The translations under genes and the position numbers were made by a program. Under the pieces are notes generated by a model. That model did not search any database. It had not been told where the DNA came from and saw nothing but the letters and a program-made list of their open reading frames with translations. A stretch of DNA of 50,100 nt from Parvibaculum sp. (lineage in GTDB: Bacteria > Pseudomonadota > Alphaproteobacteria > Parvibaculales > Parvibaculaceae), in the NCBI GenBank assembly GCA_019635965.1, contig JAHBYK010000010.1, positions 1 to 50,100 of the forward strand, in the 5' to 3' direction. Positions 1 through 10,704 of this stretch are shown piece by piece. The first letter of the stretch is position 1, and each line of letters opens with the position of its first letter.

Positions 1-1
1 C

Positions 2-2775
<2,774 letters not shown>

Positions 2776-2784
2776 GGACAGCCG

Positions 2785-3129
2785 ATGCCCGTGACGGCGG
2801 ATCAGGCAAGGAAGATCGCCCTCTCGCTCCCCGAGGCGGAGGAGAAGAGCCATTTCGATCGGCCTGACTTCCGCGTCCGCAACAAGATATTTGCCTCGCT
2901 TCATGCGGCGGAGAAACGCATGGTGGTGAAGCTCGGCCCGGAAGAACAGGCCATGCTCGTCGAAAGCGAGCCGAAGGTCTTTGCGCCGGTGCCCGGCGGC
3001 TGGGGCCGCAAGGGCTGGACGCAGGTGAACCTCTCAGCGGCAAATGCTGCTATCCTCCGCGAAGCGGTGACGCGCGGCTGGCGGAATGCCGCGCCGAAAA
3101 CGCTGGTAAAGGCGCTCGACGCGAGTTGA
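2785..3129 (+). CDS. MmcQ/YjbR-like small protein
   Basis: This is a 114-residue protein of the MmcQ/YjbR family, small proteins with a fold resembling DNA-binding proteins but no settled function. Typical features are the opening helix ending in LPEAEEKSHFDRPDFR, a short strand with FASL, and the WTQVNL segment before the last helix (family recognised from memory, not searched). It starts nine bases after the pheT stop with an AGGGAC ribosome site in the gap, so it is probably the next gene of the pheST operon. The start is supported by that site and by the family's usual length. Confidence 0.85.
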   Translation: MPVTADQARKIALSLPEAEEKSHFDRPDFRVRNKIFASLHAAEKRMVVKLGPEEQAMLVESEPKVFAPVPGGWGRKGWTQVNLSAANAAILREAVTRGWRNAAPKTLVKALDAS

Positions 3130-3151
3130 GACCGGCCGGGGGAGGGCACCG

Positions 3152-3976
3152 ATGGAACTGAAGACCATCCGCTACGAAATCGCCGATGGCATTGCCACGG
3201 TCATGCTTTCGCGCCCGAAGCGCCGCAACGCCTGGACGGGCCGGATGCACATGGAATACCGCCATGTGCTGGAACAGGCGGACAATGATCCCGCTATTCG
3301 CGTCATCGTGGTGACGGGCGATCCCGAAGGCGGCGCCTTCTGCGCGGGTGCCGACATGGCGGCGCTCGAAGGCCATTCCGAAAAGGGCCGCTATGACAGC
3401 GGCACGACGGCGGATATTGCGAGGCCCGGCTTCGGCATCGCGCCCGAATTCGATGCCACCTTCGCCTATCATTTCGGGCTGACGAAGCCGGTCATCGCCG
3501 CCATCAATGGCGCGGCGGCAGGTATCGGCCTCGTGCTCGCGGCTTTCGCGGATCTGCGCTTCGCCGTGCCGGGCGCGAAATTCACTGCCGCGCATGGCCG
3601 TTTCAATTTCCCGGCGGAGTTCGGCCTCTCCTGGGTACTGCCGCGCATTATCGGCCTGACGCACGCAAACGACATATTGCTGTCGAGCCGCGTCTTTACC
3701 TCGGACGAGGCATGGACGATGGGCTTTCTGAACAGGCTGCTTCAGCCGGACGAGCTGATGCCCTATGTGATGGACTATGCGCGCAAGCTCGCCGATGGCG
3801 TTTCGCCCGGCTCGCTGCGCGAAACGAAACGGCAGATTTACACCGACCTCCACCGCGATGCCGCCACCGCCGTGACGGCGGCCGAAAGGCTGCTTGAAGA
3901 AATGATCAAGCACCCCGATTACAAGGAAGGGGTGAAGGCCTGGATGGAAAAGCGCAAGGCGGAGTGGCAGGGGTGA
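3152..3976 (+). CDS. Enoyl-CoA hydratase/isomerase (crotonase) family protein
   Basis: This 274-residue crotonase-superfamily enzyme probably hydrates or isomerises an acyl-CoA thioester. Visible features are the N-terminal strand pair with MLSRPKRRNAW, the first oxyanion-hole segment GGAFCAGADMAAL (residues about 60-75), and the second, INGAAAGIGLVLA (about 115-127). A strong GGGGGAGGG ribosome site precedes the ATG by a few bases. It follows the MmcQ-like gene by 22 bases and its stop overlaps the next gene, so it belongs to the same transcription unit. The exact substrate cannot be read from sequence; fatty-acid degradation is the default guess. Confidence 0.88.
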   Translation: MELKTIRYEIADGIATVMLSRPKRRNAWTGRMHMEYRHVLEQADNDPAIRVIVVTGDPEGGAFCAGADMAALEGHSEKGRYDSGTTADIARPGFGIAPEFDATFAYHFGLTKPVIAAINGAAAGIGLVLAAFADLRFAVPGAKFTAAHGRFNFPAEFGLSWVLPRIIGLTHANDILLSSRVFTSDEAWTMGFLNRLLQPDELMPYVMDYARKLADGVSPGSLRETKRQIYTDLHRDAATAVTAAERLLEEMIKHPDYKEGVKAWMEKRKAEWQG

Positions 3977-4557
3977 AGCGCGCTGTCACCGCCCTCCTTG
4001 CGTTGATCGCCTTGGCGCTGCCGCCGGCCAGTGGCGCCGCGCAGCCCGCCGCTCACACGGCATCCTATGCGCCCGTGCCGGCCTCTCTTCCGGTTGCGGT
4101 CTACGGGCCGGACAGGACGCGGACCGAGCTTGAACTTGCGGAGAATATTCGCCGCGCCCTCGGCGCGCGCGGTTTCACGGTGGTCGAGGAGGAGCCGGAA
4201 GACGGGCTGCTGCTGACCTTCACCACCGAATGCAGCGTTCCGCCCCTTGTGCGCCCGCGCACCGGCATAGATGTCGGCATCGTGGCGACCGAACATGGCG
4301 TGACCGCCGATATCGATGTCGATGCAAGGATCGTGGCGCCGCTTCAGGGCGATGCCGCCGCGCCGCCCGCCGGCCCCTCGCTGCGGCTTTCGATGCGGCT
4401 CACCGGAACGGGCCCCCGGCCCCGCCTCTACTGGACGGGGGAGGCCTATTCGCCGCTCGGCCGCAAATGCGCGGCGGAGCTTGCGCCGGAGCTTGCCGCC
4501 CGGCTTGTCGACGATCTCGCCAGCCGCCGGGCAGGGCCGGAAGCGCCCGCGCCTTAG
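3973..4557 (+). CDS. Hypothetical exported protein
   Basis: I do not recognise this 194-residue protein. The GTG at 3973 overlaps the crotonase stop (GTGA) and gives a clean signal peptide: VKRAV, a hydrophobic core of alanine and leucine, then a probable SGAAQ cleavage site near residue 22. An upstream GTG at 3964 is possible but less tidy. The mature part is a mixed alpha/beta protein with a segment (residues about 48-66) resembling periplasmic assembly-type proteins, two cysteines, and an alanine/proline-rich tail. It is probably periplasmic and is the last gene of the pheST transcription unit. Confidence 0.7.
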   Translation: MKRAVTALLALIALALPPASGAAQPAAHTASYAPVPASLPVAVYGPDRTRTELELAENIRRALGARGFTVVEEEPEDGLLLTFTTECSVPPLVRPRTGIDVGIVATEHGVTADIDVDARIVAPLQGDAAAPPAGPSLRLSMRLTGTGPRPRLYWTGEAYSPLGRKCAAELAPELAARLVDDLASRRAGPEAPAP

Positions 4558-4572
4558 GCTCTCCGGCCGGAT

Positions 4573-4601
4573 TTGGCTTCACCCCCCGCCAATGCTATAT
4601 G
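4573..4601 (+). promoter_or_regulatory. Candidate sigma-70-type promoter of lepA
   Basis: TTGGCT at 4573-4578 and TATATG at 4596-4601 are separated by 17 bases, in the short gap before lepA. A start site would fall about 20 bases before the ATG at 4627. Assigned by eye only. Confidence 0.45.
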
Positions 4602-4626
4602 GGCGCCGACCGAAAGTGCAGGCCCC

Positions 4627-6429
4627 ATGACCGACCTCTCCCATATCCGCAATTTCTCGATCATCGCCCATATCGACCACGGCAAGTCGACCCTTGCCGA
4701 CCGGCTCATCCAGCTCTGCGGCGGCCTTTCCGAACGCGAGATGAAGGAGCAGGTGCTCGACAGCATGGACATCGAGCGCGAGCGCGGCATCACCATCAAG
4801 GCGCAGACCGTGCGCCTCGATTACCGCGCCCGCAATGGCGAGATGTATGAGCTGAACCTCATCGACACGCCGGGCCATGTCGACTTCGCCTATGAGGTGA
4901 ACCGCTCGCTTGCGGCCTGCGAGGGCTCGCTCCTTGTCGTCGATGCGAGCCAGGGCGTGGAAGCCCAGACGCTCGCCAATGTCTATCACGCGCTCGATGT
5001 GAACCACGAGATCGTGCCGGTCCTGAACAAGATCGACCTGCCGGCGGCGGATCCCGAGCGGACGCGCCAGCAGATCGAGGACGTGATCGGCCTCGATGCT
5101 TCGGAGGCGGTGGAAATTTCCGCGAAAAGCGGCATCGGCATTCCCGACGTGCTGGAAGCCATCGTGAACCGCCTGCCCGCGCCCAGGGGCGATGCGAATG
5201 CGCCCCTGAAGGCGATGCTCGTAGATAGCTGGTACGACGCCTATCTCGGCGTCGTCGTGCTGGTGCGCGTCATCGACGGCGAGCTGAAAAAAGGCCAGCG
5301 CGTGAAGATGATGGGCACCGGCGGCACCTACACGATCGACCAGGTGGGTATCTTCCGTCCGAAAAAGGAAACGGTCGCAAGCCTCACGCCCGGCGAGATC
5401 GGTTTCTTCACCGCCTCGATCAAGGAAGTGGCGGATACGCGCGTCGGCGATACGGTGACGGAAGAAAAGCGCCCCTGCGCCGAGGCGCTGCCGGGCTTCA
5501 AGCCGGCGCAGCCCGTCGTCTTCTGCGGCCTCTTTCCGGTCGATGCGGCGGAGTTCGAGGATCTGCGCGACGCGATGGGCAAGCTGCGCCTCAACGATGC
5601 GAGCTTCGAATACGAGATGGAAACCTCGGCCGCGCTGGGCTTCGGCTTCCGCTGCGGCTTTCTCGGCCTTCTGCATCTCGAAATCATCCGCGAGCGGCTT
5701 GAGCGCGAGTTCAATATCGACCTCATCACCACCGCGCCCTCGGTCATCTACCAGCTGCACATGGTCGATGGTTCGGTGAAGGAAATGCATAATCCGGCCG
5801 ACATGCCGGACCCGACGCGCATCGACCATATCGAGGAGCCGTGGATCCGCGCGACGATCCTTGTTCCCGACGAATATCTCGGCGCCGTGCTGAAACTCTG
5901 CGAGGACAGGCGCGGCTCCCAGATCGACCTCACCTATGCCGGCTCGCGCGCCATGCTCGTCTACCGCCTGCCGCTCAACGAGGTCGTGCTCGATTTCTAC
6001 GACAGGCTGAAGTCGGTGAGCCGCGGCTATGCGAGCTTCGACTATCAGATCGAAGGCTATGAGCCGGGCGATCTCGTGAAAATGTCGATCCTCGTCAATG
6101 AGGAGCCGGTGGATGCGCTCGCCACCATCGTGCATCGCTCGCGCGCCGAGCAGCGCGGCCGCGTCATGTGCGAAAAGCTGAAGGAGCTGATCCCGAAGCA
6201 CCTCTTCAAGATCCCGATCCAGGCCGCGATCGGCGGCCGCGTCATCGCGCGCGAAACGATTTCGGCGATGCGCAAGGACGTGACGGCGAAGTGCTATGGC
6301 GGCGACATCACCCGCAAGCGCAAGCTTCTGGAGAAGCAGAAGGAAGGCAAGAAGAAGATGCGCCAGTTCGGCCGCGTCGAGATTCCGCAGGACGCCTTCA
6401 TCTCCGCCCTCAAGATGGACGAGAACTGA
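4627..6429 (+). CDS. lepA: Elongation factor 4 (back-translocating GTPase LepA)
   Basis: LepA is a ribosome-dependent GTPase acting on stalled or mis-translocated ribosomes. The ATG at 4627 gives 600 residues, the usual length. The GTPase domain shows G1 AHIDHGKST (residues 14-22), the switch [10 protein letters not shown] segment, G3 DTPGHVDF, and G4 NKIDLP. EF-G-like domains II, III and V follow, and the protein ends with the LepA-specific C-terminal domain, including [13 protein letters not shown] and KKKMRQFG. Reading frames extending upstream of this ATG have no family support. The gene stands alone, with a promoter before it and a strong hairpin after it. Confidence 0.98.
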   Translation: MTDLSHIRNFSIIAHIDHGKSTLADRLIQLCGGLSEREMKEQVLDSMDIERERGITIKAQTVRLDYRARNGEMYELNLIDTPGHVDFAYEVNRSLAACEGSLLVVDASQGVEAQTLANVYHALDVNHEIVPVLNKIDLPAADPERTRQQIEDVIGLDASEAVEISAKSGIGIPDVLEAIVNRLPAPRGDANAPLKAMLVDSWYDAYLGVVVLVRVIDGELKKGQRVKMMGTGGTYTIDQVGIFRPKKETVASLTPGEIGFFTASIKEVADTRVGDTVTEEKRPCAEALPGFKPAQPVVFCGLFPVDAAEFEDLRDAMGKLRLNDASFEYEMETSAALGFGFRCGFLGLLHLEIIRERLEREFNIDLITTAPSVIYQLHMVDGSVKEMHNPADMPDPTRIDHIEEPWIRATILVPDEYLGAVLKLCEDRRGSQIDLTYAGSRAMLVYRLPLNEVVLDFYDRLKSVSRGYASFDYQIEGYEPGDLVKMSILVNEEPVDALATIVHRSRAEQRGRVMCEKLKELIPKHLFKIPIQAAIGGRVIARETISAMRKDVTAKCYGGDITRKRKLLEKQKEGKKKMRQFGRVEIPQDAFISALKMDEN

Positions 6430-6458
6430 GCCCGCACCGGCGGTGCGGCAAACGGAAA

Positions 6459-6484
6459 GGCCGCCCCGCAAGGGGCGGCCTTTT
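6459..6484 (+). terminator. Rho-independent terminator after lepA
   Basis: A nine-base-pair GC stem (GGCCGCCCC / GGGGCGGCC, loop GCAA) is followed directly by TTTT. It lies 30 bases after the lepA stop and between two convergent genes. Confidence 0.9.
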
Positions 6485-6503
6485 CATTCGGGCGGGCGTC
6501 TTG

Positions 6504-6800
6504 TCAGTCGCCGCGGCGCAGCAGCGCGGCAAGTCCGGCGATGACGATGCCGATGATGCCGAGCACGCCCCAGGCCGGGAACGCCATCACCGAGGCGAGC
6601 GGACCCTGCACCGCCTCCGGCGCATTGGCCGCTGCGAACGCATTGAACGCCTCGCGGCTTCCTTCATTCAGGATCCCCCAGGTGTCGCTGAAGGAGCGCA
6701 TGGTCACTTCGCGGGCTTCCAGCGAAAGCAGCGCATCCGACCCCAGCGCCATCAGCGCGGTGATGATGAAAAGAAGTCCGATAAGCCTTAAGACAAACAT
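6504..6800 (-). CDS. Small two-helix membrane protein of unknown function
   Basis: This 98-residue protein is not recognised. It has one hydrophobic segment at the N-terminus (residues about 3-20, VLRLIGLLFIITALMAL), a soluble middle of about 45 residues with an acidic and Trp-containing stretch, and a second membrane segment near 71-92 (WGVLGIIGIVIAGLAALL) ending in RRGD. A run of G residues upstream on its strand can serve as ribosome site. It is convergent with lepA and stands alone. Small proteins of this layout are common in alphaproteobacteria, but no function can be given. Confidence 0.7.
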   Translation of the reverse strand: MFVLRLIGLLFIITALMALGSDALLSLEAREVTMRSFSDTWGILNEGSREAFNAFAAANAPEAVQGPLASVMAFPAWGVLGIIGIVIAGLAALLRRGD

Positions 6801-6931
6801 GGCATGAGCCCCCCAGCCCTACGCAGTGATATCGAAACGTGGTCAGGAACGGTATCCGGATCGACTGTGCCAAACAAGCACACTTCTGAGAAGAGTTTGT
6901 GAGATCAAGGCGCTAGGCGGTGCGATCCTTG

Positions 6932-6959
6932 TTGATTCAGGCCCCTTGTTGCGTATAGT
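6932..6959 (+). promoter_or_regulatory. Candidate promoter of tRNA-Ser
   Basis: TTGATT (6932-6937) and TATAGT (6954-6959) are spaced by 16 bases and end 33 bases before the mature tRNA. The surrounding DNA is otherwise gene-free. By eye only. Confidence 0.5.
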
Positions 6960-6992
6960 GCCGCCGACTTCGCCCGCCGCGCCGGGCGACCC

Positions 6993-7082
6993 GGAGGGGT
7001 GGCCGAGTGGCTGAAGGCGCACGCTTGGAAAGCGTGTATACGGGAAACCGTATCGAGGGTTCGAATCCCTCTCCCTCCGCCA
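6993..7082 (+). tRNA. tRNA-Ser (anticodon GGA)
   Basis: The full cloverleaf can be drawn. The acceptor stem is GGAGGGG with TCCCTCC (one G-T pair) and discriminator G, with CCA encoded at 7080-7082. The anticodon stem CACGC/GCGTG holds a seven-base loop with GGA at 7027-7029, reading UCC and UCU. A long variable arm (about TACGGGAAACCGTA) is typical of a class II serine tRNA, and the T-arm contains GGTTCGAATCC. There is no integrase nearby and no repeated 3' end in the window, so nothing suggests use as an attachment site. Confidence 0.97.
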
Positions 7083-7092
7083 CCAAAATCTT

Positions 7093-7142
7093 CTTTTGAA
7101 ATCAAAAGTTTAGTAATGGCCGCGCGCCGCCATGCGGCGCGC
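7093..7142. other. Two hairpins between tRNA-Ser and the pseudopilin genes
   Basis: An AT-rich stem (CTTTTG/CAAAAG, 7093-7108, followed by TTTAG) and a strong GC stem (GCGCGCCGC, loop CAT, GCGGCGCGC; 7122-7142) lie between the convergent tRNA and pseudopilin ends. The second has no T-run on either side, so it is not a classical terminator. The rest of 7083-7262 shows nothing I can name. Confidence 0.4.
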
Positions 7143-7262
7143 CTCCCGAAAGTGCGCGCGAGGCATCATGCGCATAACGCCGGTAAGACATCGGGAGCGG
7201 GGGAGCGCCTGCGGCAGTTTTGCTACAGACCGGGAGCAAAATATGGTTAACGCTGCCGCGGT

Positions 7263-7823
7263 TCAGTTCGTCCGCGTCACCGTCACCGCGCGGCGGGGTT
7301 TCAGATAGGCGGTTTCCGTGAAGGTCACCGTCTCCTTCACCACGGAGCTGACCGGCGAGGCATAGCCATAGGTGACTTCGGTCATGATGACGCTGGTGCC
7401 GGGCGTGACGAGGCCGGCGGGCAGCGTGACCGTCGAATTGACGGCGCGCGGCGTGGTCTGGAAGGCATCGCTCCAGGCGACGCGCGGCGAGCCGGAGGCA
7501 TTCGCCACCACGCTGGTGATCCGTACACTGAGCGGCGAGGTCGGGAAGGGCGTCAGGATCGCCGAGCTTGCCGAGAATATGTCGGCCATGTCGGCATTGC
7601 TGATCGAGGCAGCCTGTGCCGCGAGATCCGCCGCCGTATAGGCGACCGCCGTCACGCGCCTGTTGGCGGTGAGCATGTTCGTCGCCTCGACGGAGCCGAG
7701 ATAGAAGAGCAGCAGCAGCGGCACGATGAGCGCGAATTCGACAGCGGCAAGGCCGGCACAATCGCGCATCAGGCGCCTGGCGCTGAAGCGGCGAAGTGCG
7801 TTGGCGGCGTATGTGTTGCGCAT
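7263..7823 (-). CDS. TadE/TadF-type pseudopilin of the Tad pilus
   Basis: This is a 186-residue minor-pilin-like protein. A basic leader (residues 1-25) is followed by AAVEFALIVPLLLLFY, the glutamate-containing hydrophobic helix typical of TadE-family pseudopilins cut by the prepilin peptidase, and then a mostly beta, extracytoplasmic domain rich in Ser, Thr and Val. I chose the ATG at 7823 because a GAGG lies nine bases upstream; the ATG at 7832 is closer to the previous stop but has no spaced ribosome site. The gene follows the other TadE-type gene closely and both read away from tadG. A TadE versus TadF label is uncertain. Confidence 0.82.
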   Translation of the reverse strand: MRNTYAANALRRFSARRLMRDCAGLAAVEFALIVPLLLLFYLGSVEATNMLTANRRVTAVAYTAADLAAQAASISNADMADIFSASSAILTPFPTSPLSVRITSVVANASGSPRVAWSDAFQTTPRAVNSTVTLPAGLVTPGTSVIMTEVTYGYASPVSSVVKETVTFTETAYLKPRRAVTVTRTN

Positions 7824-7834
7824 ATCCGCCATCC

Positions 7835-8398
7835 TCAGCTTGTGGGCAGCATGTCGCCGAACGGCTCGTTGCGGAAGGCAACGCTTGCCGCGATGAGGCG
7901 CCCGCCGCCATCGAGGTTGGACAGTCCGATCAGTCCCGGGCTCAGTACGCCCCAGGAGTAATAGACGCGCACCACGACGATGTCGCCCGCGCCGCCCGGC
8001 TGGAACACCGTATTGTCGACGATCTTGCCGTCGGCGCCGACCAGCGGCGGAAAGGTGACGCCGCCGAAATTGCTGAAATTGCGCACATCGACTTTCAGGT
8101 TGGTCTGGCAGTTGCTGATGATGTGCAACCGGCTGCAGACCTGATCCCTGAACTGGTTTTTCGTCATGCCGCTCGCCTGCACGGAGCCGATGCGGATGAG
8201 GCGTCCGGCCGAAGCGACGGCGCTGTCGAGGTTCGACGTGGCGAAATAGATGACGCAGGTTTCGATGACGGCAAAGACGAGGAGAAAGAAGGGAATGGCG
8301 AGCATGGCGAACTCGACCGCAACGCTGCCCTTTTCCGACCGCCGGAACCGCGCGGCAAACCGCCGCCGTCCCTGCCGAGTTTCGCTGTTTCCGCCCAT
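7835..8398 (-). CDS. TadE-type pseudopilin of the Tad pilus
   Basis: This is a 187-residue TadE-like protein. The ATG at 8398 is preferred to one 34 codons upstream, because the TadE signature then begins shortly after a basic leader: SEKGSVAVEFAMLAIPFFLL, with glutamate at +5 after the probable cleavage glycine. The extracytoplasmic domain follows, with a cysteine pair (VCSRLHIISNC) that may form a disulfide. It is the first gene of a two-gene unit on the minus strand, transcribed divergently from tadG across a 213-base gap holding a near-match CtrA site. Role by family: minor pilin needed for fibre assembly. Confidence 0.85.
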   Translation of the reverse strand: MGGNSETRQGRRRFAARFRRSEKGSVAVEFAMLAIPFFLLVFAVIETCVIYFATSNLDSAVASAGRLIRIGSVQASGMTKNQFRDQVCSRLHIISNCQTNLKVDVRNFSNFGGVTFPPLVGADGKIVDNTVFQPGGAGDIVVVRVYYSWGVLSPGLIGLSNLDGGGRLIAASVAFRNEPFGDMLPTS

Positions 8399-8505
8399 GA
8401 ACTGACCTCGCGCCCGGATGCGATCCTTGCCGCCCTGCCTTGATAGCGCCCGACCGGTTACCAAAGTGTAAGCGCGGCGGATTCGCGCAAATTCGTTCAC
8501 GCCTT

Positions 8506-8520
8506 CTTAACGGCGCCGGA
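8506..8520. promoter_or_regulatory. CtrA-like half-degenerate site in the tadE/tadG divergent region
   Basis: TTCA-N7-TTAA matches the CtrA consensus TTAA-N7-TTAA at seven of eight fixed bases. It lies between the divergent pseudopilin unit (start 8398) and tadG (start 8612). Supported mainly by the two exact sites elsewhere in this locus. Confidence 0.4.
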
Positions 8521-8611
8521 AATACAAAAGGTCTGGAGTTTCTGTCGCTGCCGGCGCGGCGAAAGCACGCCCTTGGGCAAAGCCGGCGGCCTTGACGGCT
8601 GGAGAACATCC

Positions 8612-9925
8612 ATGCGGCGCCTCATGACCCTCATTCGTTCGTTCCTTGGCGACCGGCGCGGCAATTTTGCCATCATTTTCGCGCTGACGATCACGCCGAT
8701 CGCCATCGCCGCTGCGGCCTCCGTGGACATTTCCCGCGCCTATATCGTCGAGACGCGCCTCAAGGCGGCGCTCGATGCGGCGGCTCTTGCCGTCGGCACG
8801 GCGTCTGGCCTGACGAACCAGCAGGTGCAGCAGATCGCCCAGGCCTATTTCGATGCGAACTACCCGGAGGAAGTCCTTGGCGTGCCCGGCACGGTCATCG
8901 TGTCGGACTCGCAGACCACGGTCGATATTTCCGTAAAGGCGCAGCTTCCCACCGTCATCATGGGCCTTGTCGGCATCAACTCGCTCGAGGTGGGGGCCAC
9001 ATCGCAGGTCAAGCGCCACGGCAAGAAGCTCGAGATCGTGCTCGTCCTCGACAATACGGGCTCGATGAACCAGGGCGGCCGCATGACCGTGCTGAAACAG
9101 GCCGCCAAGGATCTGATCGACACCGTGGCGGCCGCCGCCGTCACGCCGGGCGATGTCCGCATCGCCATCGTGCCCTTCACCACCGATGTCAATGTCGGCG
9201 TGGCGAACAAGGACGCGAACTGGCTGAAATGGAGCTGGGAACTGCCGACCCAGACCTGCACGACGACAGGCAGCGGCAAGAACAAGACGACGACCTGCAC
9301 ACAGGACATCCGCACCGTTTCAAAGAACAGCTGGAAAGGCTGCGTCGTCGACCGCGACGAGAATTTCGACGTCTCGATCGCCGCGCCGGTCGTCGGCAAC
9401 AGCGCCACGCTTTTCCCGGCGAACCAGAACGATGTCTATAACAATCAGTGCAGCTTGCGCCCCATCGTTCCTTTCTCCACGAACTGGACCATGCTCAAGA
9501 ACGAGATCGACGCAATGGTCGCGGGCGGCGCCACCAACACGACGATCGGCTTCGTCTGGGGCTGGCAGATGCTGACCAATGGCGCCATTCTCTCGAATGC
9601 GGCTGCGCCCGACCCCAAATCGCTCGAAAAGGTGATGGTCTATCTGACCGACGGTCTCAACACCTATGATCGCGGCGGCATCGGCACCTGCAATGGCAGC
9701 AGCGCCTGCCCGCGGGTCGATGTGCGCTCGGAGCTTGTCTGCGCCGGTATCCGCAATGCGGGCATCACCGTCTATACGGTGCGTCTCATCGAGGGCAACG
9801 CAACGCTGCTGCGCAACTGCGCCACCAATCCCAGCATGTATTACAGCGTCAGCACGGCCTCCGAACTGACAAACGTCTTCAAGTCGATCGCACAGGCCCT
9901 GTCGAACCTGCGCCTCAGCAAGTAA
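8612..9925 (+). CDS. tadG: TadG-like pilus protein with von Willebrand A domain
   Basis: This 437-residue protein is anchored by one N-terminal membrane helix (residues about 22-42, FAIIFALTITPIAIAAAAS), preceded by the RRGN motif common in TadE/TadG proteins. A von Willebrand type A domain begins with VLVLDNTGSMN, whose DxTxS triad is the metal-ion-dependent adhesion site. Several cysteines lie in the middle region (about residues 215-285). The ATG at 8612 has a GGAGA ribosome site; an earlier in-frame GTG is less good. TadG proteins are associated with assembly or surface anchoring of Flp pili. It ends at a strong shared terminator. Confidence 0.88.
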   Translation: MRRLMTLIRSFLGDRRGNFAIIFALTITPIAIAAAASVDISRAYIVETRLKAALDAAALAVGTASGLTNQQVQQIAQAYFDANYPEEVLGVPGTVIVSDSQTTVDISVKAQLPTVIMGLVGINSLEVGATSQVKRHGKKLEIVLVLDNTGSMNQGGRMTVLKQAAKDLIDTVAAAAVTPGDVRIAIVPFTTDVNVGVANKDANWLKWSWELPTQTCTTTGSGKNKTTTCTQDIRTVSKNSWKGCVVDRDENFDVSIAAPVVGNSATLFPANQNDVYNNQCSLRPIVPFSTNWTMLKNEIDAMVAGGATNTTIGFVWGWQMLTNGAILSNAAAPDPKSLEKVMVYLTDGLNTYDRGGIGTCNGSSACPRVDVRSELVCAGIRNAGITVYTVRLIEGNATLLRNCATNPSMYYSVSTASELTNVFKSIAQALSNLRLSK

Positions 9926-9951
9926 TGGCGGCACGCCCGCCAGCCGGAACG

Positions 9952-9979
9952 AAAAAGGCCGCCCGGAGGCGGCCTTTTT
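9952..9979. terminator. Bidirectional Rho-independent terminator
   Basis: A perfect 12-base-pair stem (AAAAAGGCCGCC / GGCGGCCTTTTT, loop CGGA) lies between the convergent tadG and secretin N-domain genes. T-runs are present on both strands, so it can stop transcription from either side. Confidence 0.93.
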
Positions 9980-9998
9980 AATTGGCTCTATGTTCCGC

Positions 9999-10517
9999 TC
10001 AGCGCATCACGCCGGCGCCGCCGCCCGAGCTGTCGCCGCCGCTGCCGGCGCCGGTCTTGGCCTCGTTCATGCTGGCCGCCTGCTGCATCAGCGCCTCGAA
10101 GGAATCCTGATTGTCGCCGATCGCCGGCACACGTTCGCAGCGCGGCGAGCAGCTGTAGGAAAGCTGGCCCGTGCCGCGCGTGAGCGTCACGGCGGAAGCG
10201 CCCTGCGCGGTCACGCTCAGCTTCATGTCGGCGATCGTCTTGCCATCGGCATCGAGCGCGATGAGGTTCGTCGTGCCGTAATTGCGGCCCATGACATAGA
10301 GAAGCTGCTTGCCCTCGACCGCGACATCGGCAATCGCGGGATTGCCGACGATGACCGTCGCTACCGGCACCGAAAGATGCAGGGGCTTCGTTTCGTTCAT
10401 CGGCACCTTGAATTCCGAGGCCGCCGCGCCCGTGACCGCAAGGGCCGCGAGTCCTGCGCCGAAGGCGAGTGCGACGGAGAGCCGCGCGGGCTTCCTGCTG
10501 GTCTGATCGTGAGGCAT
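9999..10517 (-). CDS. Orphan secretin N-terminal-domain protein (CpaC N-domain-like)
   Basis: This is a 172-residue exported protein. A signal peptide spans about residues 1-34 (cleavage near AAAS-E). The rest resembles the N-terminal domain of CpaC-type secretins (T2SS/T3SS pilus N domain): compare VATVIVGNPAIADVAV and GRNYGTTNLIALD here with VLVSNPEIVDAVV and GLAVGQTNAFFF in the CpaC of this window. No secretin pore domain follows. Instead there is a segment with two cysteines (SCSPRC) and a Gly/Ser-rich tail. It is monocistronic and divergent from the Crp-family gene. It may modulate or cap the secretin, which is inference. Confidence 0.8.
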   Translation of the reverse strand: MPHDQTSRKPARLSVALAFGAGLAALAVTGAAASEFKVPMNETKPLHLSVPVATVIVGNPAIADVAVEGKQLLYVMGRNYGTTNLIALDADGKTIADMKLSVTAQGASAVTLTRGTGQLSYSCSPRCERVPAIGDNQDSFEALMQQAASMNEAKTGAGSGGDSSGGGAGVMR

Positions 10518-10645
10518 GTTCCAACCGCTTTGTCAGGGGCGCATGGCGCGCGTTTGCAGATGGTCCGCAAGGGACTTTTCTGCTCAGACAGTAGCGGTGA
10601 ACAGGTAAAGGATATGTTGACCCTGTGCTGCATCGCCCGGCCGCA

Positions 10646-10660
10646 TTAACGGGCGATTAA
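10646..10660. promoter_or_regulatory. Exact CtrA-type site TTAA-N7-TTAA
   Basis: TTAA (10646-10649), seven bases, TTAA (10657-10660). It lies 44 bases before the Crp/Fnr-family gene and 128 bases upstream of the divergent secretin N-domain gene. The surrounding DNA is GC-rich, so a chance match is unlikely but not excluded. CtrA is the master cell-cycle response regulator of alphaproteobacteria. Confidence 0.55.
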
Positions 10661-10704
10661 ATGCCCGCCGCCTAGTCTCCTTGCAGTCGATCAGGGAGCA
10701 AGCA

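Noticed and set aside
6993..7082. tRNA-Ser as integration site of a mobile island (the pilus locus follows it)
   Set aside because: No integrase gene, no repeated tRNA 3' end further along, and no composition change at the boundary by eye.
7122..7142. GC hairpin as a classical terminator
   Set aside because: No T-run follows on either strand; reported only as a hairpin.
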